From Lentzea sp. (lineage in GTDB: Bacteria; Actinomycetota; Actinomycetes; Mycobacteriales; Pseudonocardiaceae): a DNA stretch of 31,970 bases. Where the stretch lies: assembly GCA_030146905.1 (NCBI GenBank), contig JASLAV010000503.1, positions 1-31,970 on the forward strand, written 5' to 3'. Every line of letters starts with the position of its first letter. The stretch's first letter is position 1. A model generated the notes under the pieces. The model searched no databases and was not told where the DNA came from. It was given only the letters and a program-made list of their open reading frames with translations. The position numbers and the translations under genes were made by a program. Below are positions 22,768 to 30,109 of this stretch, one piece after another.

Positions 22768-25433
22768 CAGTCCTCCAGCAACGTGACGGTGCCGGTGGCG
22801 CCGTCCAGCTCGATCAGCGCGCCGTCCGGGATACGTCGCAGGGCACCGGGAACGGCGACGATCGTGGGGATGCCGAACTTTCGGCCCGTGATCGCGGTGT
22901 GCGACAGCAGACTGCCGCGCTCGACCACGATGCCACGGGCGTTGAGCATCAGGTACAGCCAGCCGGGGTCGGTCTCACGGGCGACGAGGATCTCGTCCTC
23001 GCCGAGGTCGTCGGCGAACGCGGGGTCGAGCACGATCCGCGCCCGCCCCCGCACCTTGCCCGGACACGAGCCGAGCCCCCGCAGCGCACTGTCGCCCGCG
23101 TCCGGCGCCTCGGCCGCGGCTTCCGGCACCGACAGGGCCACGACGTCCGCCGTCGAGAACTCCCGCCGCGGCTGGCGGAGCTCCGCCCTGGCGGCGTCAC
23201 GGCGGCGCACCTCCACCAGACCGGCGAGGTCGTGCGTCGATCCCGAGCCGTCCAGGAAACCGAACAGCTCGTCGAGGTCCAGCAGGAAGACGTCCTGTGC
23301 TTCGGCGAGCACACCGCGGCGGTGGAGCTCGGCGCCGAGCGCGGCGATGATCCGCTTGCTGTAGCCGAACAGCTCACTGCGCTGGTACCGGCCTGCCTCG
23401 CGGAAGCAGAGGAAGGTGCGCAGGCGGTCGAAGAGGCCCAGCAGGACCTTCCGCTTGACCGCTGACGGCAGCGCGCGGCGCAGTCGGTCCTCACCCGCCA
23501 GCCGGGTTTCTGCTTCGGTGCGCTCCATCTCGGCAGCGGTGATCCCGCGTTCCGCGTACTGGCCCACCAACCGCAGCAGCTCCCACGGCTCCTCGCGGAG
23601 GTTCGGCCGCTCCAGCTTGAGCTCTTCAAGGCCGCGGTCGCCGTAGCGCCTCAGATGACGCTCGACGGCGGCGGTGAACGCGCCGGGCAGCTCACGCGCC
23701 GCGACCAGCCGCCACACCTCCTCCGGCGGCTTCAACCGGAACAGCGCCGCCAGATCGGGATCCGCGGCCACCTGCTCCGAGAGCCGCACGGCGCTCAGGG
23801 CGATCTCCGCGCCACGCAGCTGCTCGCCACCGCAGAGCAGCTGGCTGAACAGCGTGTCCGCGTCGCCGATGCCCCACCGTTTCAGGCAGCGCTCGATGCG
23901 CTTGTGGGTCATCAGCATGAACTGGTAGTTGATCAGCGTGATGCCCCACATGTCCGCCGCCCTGCGCCAGACCTCCCGGTAGTCCTCGACCAGGGTCAGC
24001 GGGTGCACGCCGGTCAGGTCGCGCTCGCGGCGGGAGTCCATGATCTCGGCCCAGTCGCGTTCGAACGCCGCGAACTTGCGGCGCAGCGACGCGTAGTTGA
24101 CCGCAGCCCTGCCCCACCCCGCCACGAGTTCCACGGTCCGGCCGAACCGCTCCCGGCGGCTGCGTCCGCCGTCCGAGTAGTGGTAGCTGGTGTCCAGTTC
24201 GGCAACCAGTCGTTCCCAGTCCCGGCGCAGGCCGTCGAACAGCGGGAAGACTTCGAGCATCTGGATGAAGGAGGTGATGTTGTGGTAGATCCGGCCGTCC
24301 ACGTGGGCGACCAGGCGGGTCATCGTCTCGTGCAGGCGGTGCAGCTCGCGCTCGGGAACGCCGCACCGCCGCAGGTAGTCGTGGTTCAGCAGCCAGTAGA
24401 ACCTCCTGGCCACCGAGTAGGTCATCGGCGTGGTCGTCCCGGGGAAGCTCTCCGACACGTTGGCGCTGCTGAAGACGCGGTTGCGGATCGGGTCGAGGGT
24501 GATCGGCCGTGACTGCACCACGTGGACGGAGCCGTCCGGCGTGATCGTCGCCTCGATGTCCTGCGGACAACCGAACAGCGCCTCGATCCGGCGCCCCAGC
24601 TCAGCCAGCCTGGTCACCTCGGCCTCGGACAGCACGGCGGCGGTTCGGCGCTCGGCGGGTACCGGAGCCTGGCGGACACCATGGCCGTGCTCGTCGTCGA
24701 AGGTGACCATCGTCGTCTTGTCGGCGACCACGCTGCGGACCTCACCGGTGCCGAAGCGGACGAAGTAGTGGTCCGTGGGCGTGCGCTCGGCCACCACGCC
24801 CTCACCGATTCCCCAGCCCGCGCTGATCACCGTGTCGCGGGCGTGGGTCGTCGGGTCGCAGGTGAACAGCACGAGCGAACGCTCGCCGAACACCATGCGC
24901 TGCACGCCGACAGCCACCGTCACGTCGTTCGTGGACAGGCCGTTCCGGTGCCGGTACAGCAGGGCTTCGGGGTTGAAGGCTGAGGCCCAGCACTTCAGCA
25001 CCGCTTCCCGTACACCGGAGACGGGCACGTACAGGAAGCTGTCGCTCATGCCGGCGAACGCGTGCTCGGCCGAGTCCTCGCCCTCCTCGGCGCGGGCACC
25101 CACCATCGACGCGCGCACCGCGAGCACGGCGTCGTCGTCGAAGTGCGTCGCGAGCGCTTCGGCGAGCCGCCGTTCGTCCGCCGGCCGCAGGCCACGACCG
25201 ATGATCTCCGCTCGGATCCGCTCGGAGGCCGCCCGCACAGCGGGCCAGTCGGCGAAGTCCAGGCCCGCCAACGCTTCGCGCACGATCGCGGTGGGGACGG
25301 CACGGGCGAAGAAGTCGCCGGTGAGGCAGAAGAACTCGGGAACGTCGATGCCGGCTTCGCGCAGGGTCTTCAGCCGGGCGAACTTCCAGCCGACCCGCTC
25401 AGCGGCCAGCGGCTGGTCCATGGTCTCGATCAC
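22767..25433 (-). CDS. Dikinase-like phosphotransferase with rifampin-phosphotransferase architecture
   Basis: 888 residues. Residues 1-315 are a PEP-synthase/PPDK-type ATP-grasp domain (WKFARLKTLREAGIDVPEFF, VRASM...EDSAEHAFAGMSDSFLYV, ending VVQSRPI). Residues 320-770 are a large helical domain beginning NVSESFPGTTTPMTYS, and 785-888 the swivelling phosphohistidine domain with His845 in GSLLSHTAITGRKFGIP. The PEP/pyruvate TIM barrel of true PEP synthase is absent. Size and domain order match rifampin phosphotransferase (ATP, acceptor, His), which splits ATP to AMP and Pi and phosphorylates a hydroxyl. The acceptor is unknown; in this operon it may be the pathway intermediate. GTG 25433 has a GAGGAG site. 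Confidence 0.88.
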   Translation of the reverse strand: MIETMDQPLAAERVGWKFARLKTLREAGIDVPEFFCLTGDFFARAVPTAIVREALAGLDFADWPAVRAASERIRAEIIGRGLRPADERRLAEALATHFDDDAVLAVRASMVGARAEEGEDSAEHAFAGMSDSFLYVPVSGVREAVLKCWASAFNPEALLYRHRNGLSTNDVTVAVGVQRMVFGERSLVLFTCDPTTHARDTVISAGWGIGEGVVAERTPTDHYFVRFGTGEVRSVVADKTTMVTFDDEHGHGVRQAPVPAERRTAAVLSEAEVTRLAELGRRIEALFGCPQDIEATITPDGSVHVVQSRPITLDPIRNRVFSSANVSESFPGTTTPMTYSVARRFYWLLNHDYLRRCGVPERELHRLHETMTRLVAHVDGRIYHNITSFIQMLEVFPLFDGLRRDWERLVAELDTSYHYSDGGRSRRERFGRTVELVAGWGRAAVNYASLRRKFAAFERDWAEIMDSRRERDLTGVHPLTLVEDYREVWRRAADMWGITLINYQFMLMTHKRIERCLKRWGIGDADTLFSQLLCGGEQLRGAEIALSAVRLSEQVAADPDLAALFRLKPPEEVWRLVAARELPGAFTAAVERHLRRYGDRGLEELKLERPNLREEPWELLRLVGQYAERGITAAEMERTEAETRLAGEDRLRRALPSAVKRKVLLGLFDRLRTFLCFREAGRYQRSELFGYSKRIIAALGAELHRRGVLAEAQDVFLLDLDELFGFLDGSGSTHDLAGLVEVRRRDAARAELRQPRREFSTADVVALSVPEAAAEAPDAGDSALRGLGSCPGKVRGRARIVLDPAFADDLGEDEILVARETDPGWLYLMLNARGIVVERGSLLSHTAITGRKFGIPTIVAVPGALRRIPDGALIELDGATGTVTLLED

Positions 25434-25465
25434 GGCAGGGCTCCTCGGGAATCGGACGTGGGCGG

Positions 25466-26116
25466 TCACCAGACGAGCGGGGCGAGTCGCTTCCGGCCCA
25501 GCGCGAACTCGCGGTATCCGGGCACGGTGAACATCACCCGTTCCTCGACGAGGATCCGGTTCACGACGGCGGGCACGAACAGCAGCGCGAACGCCGCCAC
25601 GCTGACCGGGTTGGCGAAGTAGAGGACCAACCCCGCGTTGGCGAGCAGCATCCCGGTGTAGGACGGGTGCCGGACCAGCCGGTACGGCCCCGTGGTGACG
25701 ATCCGGTGGTCGTCGATCAGGCGTACGCGGTGGGAGTAGAACCGGCCGAGGGTGTGGATCGACGTCAGACGTAGCGCGACACCGGAGAGCAACAACAACG
25801 GCGGCAGCACCAACCACGGCTGCCAGGAAGACCAGGGGATCGGCCCGAGCGCAGCGGCCAGGATCGTCACCAGGCGCGCGACACCGTAGACCTGCTCGCT
25901 GCCGCGGTCGTCCGTCGACGAGGCCGACGCCGCGGTCCGGAGGGTGACCGGCACCTCCAGGAACACCCATCCCAGGTACAGGGCGAGCAGCACCGCGCCA
26001 AGCGGGTGGGTGGGTTGACCGGTGTCGAGCACGGCCCGCACGAGACCGCCGGCCAGCCCCGCAGTGCCCACCACGAACGCCACCGCGGGGAAGCGGTCGC
26101 GCAGCAGGCCCTTCAC
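25466..26116 (-). CDS. ICMT-like (isoprenylcysteine carboxyl methyltransferase family) membrane methyltransferase
   Basis: 216 residues, about five TM helices. The C-terminal SAM-binding part is characteristic: GPYRLVRHPSYTGMLL, then RILVEERVMFTVPGYREFA, the RHPxY and EE...GY pattern of the ICMT/PEMT group. Family members methylate carboxylates or other groups on lipophilic, often prenylated, molecules in the membrane. The GTG start at 26116 overlaps the AfsA-like stop by 4 bp (GTGA), and the dikinase starts 32 nt later. Pairing with a UbiA-like enzyme suggests action on a prenylated or lipid-like substrate. Confidence 0.82.
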   Translation of the reverse strand: MKGLLRDRFPAVAFVVGTAGLAGGLVRAVLDTGQPTHPLGAVLLALYLGWVFLEVPVTLRTAASASSTDDRGSEQVYGVARLVTILAAALGPIPWSSWQPWLVLPPLLLLSGVALRLTSIHTLGRFYSHRVRLIDDHRIVTTGPYRLVRHPSYTGMLLANAGLVLYFANPVSVAAFALLFVPAVVNRILVEERVMFTVPGYREFALGRKRLAPLVW

Positions 26117-26916
26117 CGGTTCGCCCCGATGGCCTCGGGACGCAGCCGGTGGTAGTCGGACAGCGGCATCACCCGGCCGGAGAACGAAATGTTCCCCACC
26201 ACGCGACCACCGGACACGACCTCCGCGGGCACGACGAACAGCGGGCCGTTGAGCCTCCACGTCCCGTACCGGAGGGTGGTCGCGCCGCGGCGGTCCCCGC
26301 CACCGGGAAGGTCGACCTGCAGCCGGGTTACCACGAACTGCCAGCCGACCGGAACCTCGGACACCTCGTGCAGCGTCATGATCCCGGCCTGGCGGGCCGC
26401 CTCGACGAGTGGGACGACCGGGTGCAGCGGAGGCCGCCCGGCTCGCGGAATCGCCCCGCCGATCGCCACGGCGTGACCATTTTCCTCCCGTTGGATCGGA
26501 CCGACCAGCACGCGGTCGTCCAACTGCTTGTGCACGAGGCGCTTGTCCGCACGCCGGGCGTCCGCCCGCAGCAGCGGCCACGACAGTTCATCGCCAGGCA
26601 CCAGCGTGATCTGGCCGTCGCACACCACGGCGCCGTTCTGGGTCACCGAGACCTCGTGGCTCAGCGGATTCGGACCCGCGCTGCTCACCGTGACGTCGGC
26701 GGGCAGGTCCTTCTCGCAGAACTTCCGGAACCGGAACCGGGCGGAGTGGACCCGCACGCTGCCCGCGGTGGACCGCACGGCGTTGTGCAGACAGGTGTCC
26801 AGGAGCAGCATCGCGGGAACGTGGTCCAGCGGGTGGTCGAAGAAGAACGGGTCCTCTTCGTCCACGGAGAGCGCGGCGCGCTCGTGGTTGGAATGATGCT
26901 TGATCGCCTCTGTCAT
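26113..26916 (-). CDS. AfsA-related hotdog-domain protein
   Basis: 267 residues. The N-terminal half has the AfsA-family signature DPFFFDHPLDHVPAMLLLD and a beta-rich hotdog repeat (VRVHSARFRFRKFCEKDLPA). A second hotdog-like repeat follows in the C-terminal half (DDRVLVGPIQ, LHPVVPLVEAARQAG, VVTRLQVDL). In AfsA/ScbA the enzyme condenses dihydroxyacetone phosphate with a beta-ketoacyl thioester in butyrolactone or butenolide synthesis. This protein is slightly shorter than typical (about 300). ATG 26916 follows GGGAAG. First gene of the six-gene leftward operon. It could also be a polyketide-like condensation or dehydration protein. Confidence 0.82.
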   Translation of the reverse strand: MTEAIKHHSNHERAALSVDEEDPFFFDHPLDHVPAMLLLDTCLHNAVRSTAGSVRVHSARFRFRKFCEKDLPADVTVSSAGPNPLSHEVSVTQNGAVVCDGQITLVPGDELSWPLLRADARRADKRLVHKQLDDRVLVGPIQREENGHAVAIGGAIPRAGRPPLHPVVPLVEAARQAGIMTLHEVSEVPVGWQFVVTRLQVDLPGGGDRRGATTLRYGTWRLNGPLFVVPAEVVSGGRVVGNISFSGRVMPLSDYHRLRPEAIGANR

Positions 26917-27061
26917 CTGTTCTTCCCATCGTGTGCGGCGCGGCTCCGGATGAGCGGCGGAGTGCAGCCCGGACCGAACCGGCACGTCGCGCCTTCGTGT
27001 CGTGGTAGGGCCGGGACGGTGACTGCGCTCCGCATGTCATCGCTTCCTCTCGGTTGGCACG

Positions 27062-27093
27062 ACTCTCACAGCGCCGGTTCCCGTTTCGTTCCC
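27062..27093 (-). promoter_or_regulatory. SARP-like direct repeats and possible -10 for the AfsA-like operon
   Basis: On the minus strand GGGAACG (27093-27087) and GGGAACC (27082-27076) are heptamers with a 4-bp spacer, so an 11-bp period. Eight bases further lies GAGAGT (27067-27062), a weak -10 that keeps the conserved second A and last T. This spacing matches known binding sites of Streptomyces antibiotic regulatory proteins (SARPs). No SARP gene is in the window. The proposed start is near 27055. Confidence 0.35.
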
Positions 27094-27209
27094 ACGCTCG
27101 ATACCGCCTGCACCCGTGTTGCTCACTGGTCGTTGGCGGGCAAGGGTTTGCGACGTGGCGTACAAGCCGAGTTGTCCCATGGGGGCAGCCGTCGAGCACG
27201 TCGGCGCTG

Positions 27210-27430
27210 ATCAGGTGATCAACGCTCGCAGGCCGCCTCCTGGACGCTCGATGCCCCGCAGCTGCCCGACGGCGAAGACGACCTCGCCGATCCGCTGTGG
27301 GCGGTGGCCGAACGTGCCGTGACGCTGGACGAGGCCGGCTGGCCACCATTCGCCTGCGGCCTTCAGGTGCTTGCGGTGGAGCGGAAAGGCAGACGGATCC
27401 GGCCCGCGGAAATACCTGACCGCGGATGGT
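27210..27430 (+). pseudogene. Possible decayed coding fragment, family not recognised
   Basis: One frame reads cleanly with high third-position G+C through DDLADPLWAVAERAVTLDEA, then GWPPFACGLQVLAVERKGRR, before the composition collapses ahead of the methyltransferase start. A stop just upstream (about 27205) and no ribosome site or start make an intact gene unlikely. It may be a remnant left by rearrangement next to the cluster. Confidence 0.25.
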
Positions 27431-27511
27431 CATCGGGCGGTACGCTGCCCCCAGGTGTGCCGGGAAGCCTGGTCGGCGTCTGTTCGACGACGCCGTCTTC
27501 GAGGAGCTTCC

Positions 27512-28366
27512 ATGGACACCGCTGTCACCGGCACGGCGATCGGGCCGATGGTCATCGCCGCTGTGGACCAGTACGAAGAACATCCCCTGGTGCGGGACCA
27601 CCTCGCGGCGCGCATGCTGCCGACGGCCGGGCGGGTGGCGGTCGCCGTCGCGCGCTGGCGGCCTGTGCGCAGGGCCCTGTTCGCCGCCACGGAGAAGAAG
27701 ATCGCAGGGCTGTGGGCAAGCATGTTGTGCCGCAAGCGGTACATCGACGAGCTGGTCGACACCTCGGACGCGGAGGCCGTCGTGGTTCTCGGCGCGGGCT
27801 TCGACACCAGGGGCGCCAGGTTCGGCCACAGGCAGATCTTCGAGGTCGACCTCCCATCCAACGTCGAGAGCAAGCGCACCCGGCTGAGGGCGGTCTTCGG
27901 TGAGGTCCCTCCGAACGTGCGGCTGGTCCCCGTCGACTTCGAGACGCAGGACCTCGCGACGGCGCTCGCCGAGCACGGCTACCGCGCCGGCCTGCGGACG
28001 CTGTTCATCTGGGAGGCGGTCACCCAGTACCTGACCGAGGACGCGGTCCGTGCCACGTTCGGTGTCCTCGCCGGCGCTCCAGCGGACAGTGAGCTCGTGT
28101 TCACGTTCATCCGCAAGGACTTCATCGAGGGCACCGCGTTGTTCGGCGGTGCGGCGGCCCACCACGAGTTCGTGGTCGAGCGCCGGTTGTGGAAGTTCGG
28201 TCTGCTCCCGGACGAGGTCCCGGGGTTCGTCCAGCCCTACGGGTGGGCGGAGGTAGAGCAGCTGGGGCCACACGAGTTCACCGCGCGCTACCTGGAACCG
28301 GCCGGGCGTCTGCTCCCGGTGTCGGAGATCGAGCTGACCTCGCGTTGCGTCAAGGTCGCGCCGTGA
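27512..28366 (+). CDS. SAM-dependent methyltransferase, PPM2/leucine carboxyl methyltransferase-like
   Basis: 284 residues, ATG 27512 with GAGGAG upstream. The SAM-binding landmarks of the actinobacterial PPM2-type O-methyltransferases are present: VVVLGAGFDTR (91-100), acidic EVDLP (111-115), VDFET (141-145) and IWEAVTQYL (166-174). In natural-product pathways relatives form methyl esters or methyl ethers. The stop overlaps the ABC ATPase start (GTGA). Divergent from the AfsA-like operon, so it is a candidate tailoring enzyme for the same product. Confidence 0.87.
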   Translation: MDTAVTGTAIGPMVIAAVDQYEEHPLVRDHLAARMLPTAGRVAVAVARWRPVRRALFAATEKKIAGLWASMLCRKRYIDELVDTSDAEAVVVLGAGFDTRGARFGHRQIFEVDLPSNVESKRTRLRAVFGEVPPNVRLVPVDFETQDLATALAEHGYRAGLRTLFIWEAVTQYLTEDAVRATFGVLAGAPADSELVFTFIRKDFIEGTALFGGAAAHHEFVVERRLWKFGLLPDEVPGFVQPYGWAEVEQLGPHEFTARYLEPAGRLLPVSEIELTSRCVKVAP

Positions 28367-29274
28367 CGGCGCTCGCGATCGACGCGCGTGGCCTGACCAA
28401 GCGCTACGGCGATGTCCTGGCGGTGGACGACCTTTCGCTGGGAGTCCGCATGGGAGAGATCTACGCGCTGCTCGGTCTCAACGGTGCGGGCAAGACGACG
28501 ACGATCCGGATGCTGCTGGGCATGGTGCGGCCGACCGGTGGCTCCGTCCGCGTGCTGGACACCGTGGTCGGGCCGGGAGAGCACGCGCTGTGGTCGAGGG
28601 TCGGCTACCTGGTGGAGACACCCGCGGCGTACCCGGAGCTCACGGTCCGGGAGAACCTGGCGGTGGCGGCACGTCTGCGCGGTGTGCCGGCAGGACGCCG
28701 GGTGGACGACACGATCGAGCGGTTGAAGCTGACGGCGTACGCGGACAAGCGCGCGCGGACGTTGTCGCTGGGCAACGCGCAACGGCTGGGGCTGGCCAAG
28801 GCGCTGTTGCACGAACCCGACCTGCTGGTCCTCGACGAGCCCGCCAACGGTCTCGATCCGGCCGGCGTCGCGGAGATCCGCGACCTGGTGCGCGAGTTGA
28901 GCAGGGACCGGGGCGTGACGGTGGTGCTGTCCAGCCACATCCTCACCGAGGTCGCGCGGCTGGCGACGCGCATCGGTGTGCTCCACCGCGGCCGGCTCGT
29001 CCGCGAGCTGGAGTCTGGTGATCTGACCGGGTTCCTGCGACAGCGCCTCAGCGTGTCGGCCCGTGATCGGGAGGCGGCAGAACTCGCGCTGGTCGCGGCA
29101 GGCTTTGAACCCGTCAGGTCGGGCGCCGGCGCTCTCGTCCTGGCTGATACCCGCGCGGTGCGGGAACCCGACGCCGTGGCCACCGTGCTCGTGGCCGCCG
29201 GCTGCCCGCCGACCCGGCTCGTCGTCGAACAGGACGACCTGGAGACCTTCTTCCTGCGGGAGGTGGAGTCGTGA
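28363..29274 (+). CDS. ABC transporter ATP-binding protein, drug/antibiotic exporter type
   Basis: 303 residues starting at GTG 28363 inside the methyltransferase stop. Walker A GLNGAGKTT (38-46), signature LSLGNAQRLGLAKAL (LSLGN replaces LSGGQ, as in BcrA/DrrA-like ATPases), Walker B LLVLDEP with the NGLDP D-loop, and switch His192 in LSSHIL. The C-terminal 85 residues form the extra domain common in this subfamily. Together with the permease it would export a hydrophobic product; cluster context suggests self-resistance or secretion. Confidence 0.93.
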   Translation: MTALAIDARGLTKRYGDVLAVDDLSLGVRMGEIYALLGLNGAGKTTTIRMLLGMVRPTGGSVRVLDTVVGPGEHALWSRVGYLVETPAAYPELTVRENLAVAARLRGVPAGRRVDDTIERLKLTAYADKRARTLSLGNAQRLGLAKALLHEPDLLVLDEPANGLDPAGVAEIRDLVRELSRDRGVTVVLSSHILTEVARLATRIGVLHRGRLVRELESGDLTGFLRQRLSVSARDREAAELALVAAGFEPVRSGAGALVLADTRAVREPDAVATVLVAAGCPPTRLVVEQDDLETFFLREVES

Positions 29275-30050
29275 TCGCCGCTGTCGCGACCGAGCTGCTC
29301 AAGGCCCGGCGATCCCGCGTACCGTTGGTGACCGCCCTGGCGTTCACCGTCGCCGCGCTGGTGGGCGGGCTGTTCATGTTCATCCTGCAGGACCGGGACC
29401 GCGCCCGGTCCCTCGGCCTGATCGGCACCAAAGCCGCGCTGGCCGGTGGTCAGGCGGACTGGCCGACGTACTTCTCGTTCCTCGCCCAGACCACCGCTGT
29501 CGGCGGCATGCTGGTGTTCGGCCTGGTCTCGGTGTGGCTGTTCGGGCGCGAGTTCAGCCAGAACACCGTCAAGGACCTCCTCGCGCTGCCGACCTCCCGC
29601 ACCACGATCGTCGCGGCGAAGTTCGTCGTGGCCCTGCTGTGGTGCTTGCTGTTGACCGCCCAGCTGCTCGTCCTCGGCCTGCTGGTCGGCGCGGTGCTCG
29701 GCCTGCCGGGCTGGTCCGCCGAGGTGCTGACCTCCGGCGTGGTGACGATCGCCGCGACCGCCGTGATGACGGTGCTGCTCACCACGCCGGTCGCGCTCGC
29801 GTCCAGTGCCGGCAGGGGATACCTGCCGGGTGTCGGGGTGATGATGGCGGCAGTGTTCTGCGCACAGATCATCGCCGCGCTCGGTTACGGCCAGTACTTC
29901 CCGTGGTCGGTACCTGCCTTGTTCAGCGGCCTGGCGGGTCCGGACCGGGTGTCGCCAGGGCTGCTCGGTGTGGCGCTGGTGGTGCTCGCCGGAGCAGCAG
30001 GGGTGACGGCGACCGCGTTGTGGTGGCGCAACGCCGATCAGGATCGTTGA
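29271..30050 (+). CDS. ABC-2-type transporter permease
   Basis: 259 residues, GTG 29271 overlapping the ATPase stop (GTGA). About six TM helices: residues 17-38, 63-85, 107-140 (two), 155-180, 187-205 and 224-250. The early cytoplasmic segment KARRSRVPLVT and the EFSQNTVKDLLALPTSR loop after TM2 are typical of ABC-2 permeases such as BcrB-like proteins, where they contact the ATPase. Last gene of the rightward operon; it converges with the glycosyltransferase gene across 59 bases in which I see no clear terminator. Confidence 0.9.
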   Translation: MIAAVATELLKARRSRVPLVTALAFTVAALVGGLFMFILQDRDRARSLGLIGTKAALAGGQADWPTYFSFLAQTTAVGGMLVFGLVSVWLFGREFSQNTVKDLLALPTSRTTIVAAKFVVALLWCLLLTAQLLVLGLLVGAVLGLPGWSAEVLTSGVVTIAATAVMTVLLTTPVALASSAGRGYLPGVGVMMAAVFCAQIIAALGYGQYFPWSVPALFSGLAGPDRVSPGLLGVALVVLAGAAGVTATALWWRNADQDR

Positions 30051-30109
30051 GCCTGGTGGCGTTCCCACACAGACCCTGGGCGACCATCCCGAAGGTCTTC
30101 GCAACACCC

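Larger units (their letters stand above)
26917..27511. other. Divergent intergenic region between AfsA-like and methyltransferase operons
   Basis: 595 bases between divergent starts. The 26917-27110 part looks regulatory, with a SARP-like direct repeat and an out-of-frame start signal, annotated separately. The 27210-27430 part has codon composition like a decayed coding frame, also annotated separately. No RNA gene or mobile element was recognised. Confidence 0.45.

Noticed and set aside
22767..25970. Dikinase frame extended to 25970
   Set aside because: The upstream extension overlaps the ICMT-like gene and is Arg/Pro-rich with no homology; GTG 25433 with GAGGAG is the sensible start.
26588..28273. 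Minus-strand open frame of 561 codons spanning the divergent region and methyltransferase
   Set aside because: It overlaps two well-supported genes out of frame. Only its internal ATG at 27040 with a good ribosome site is kept, as a finding.
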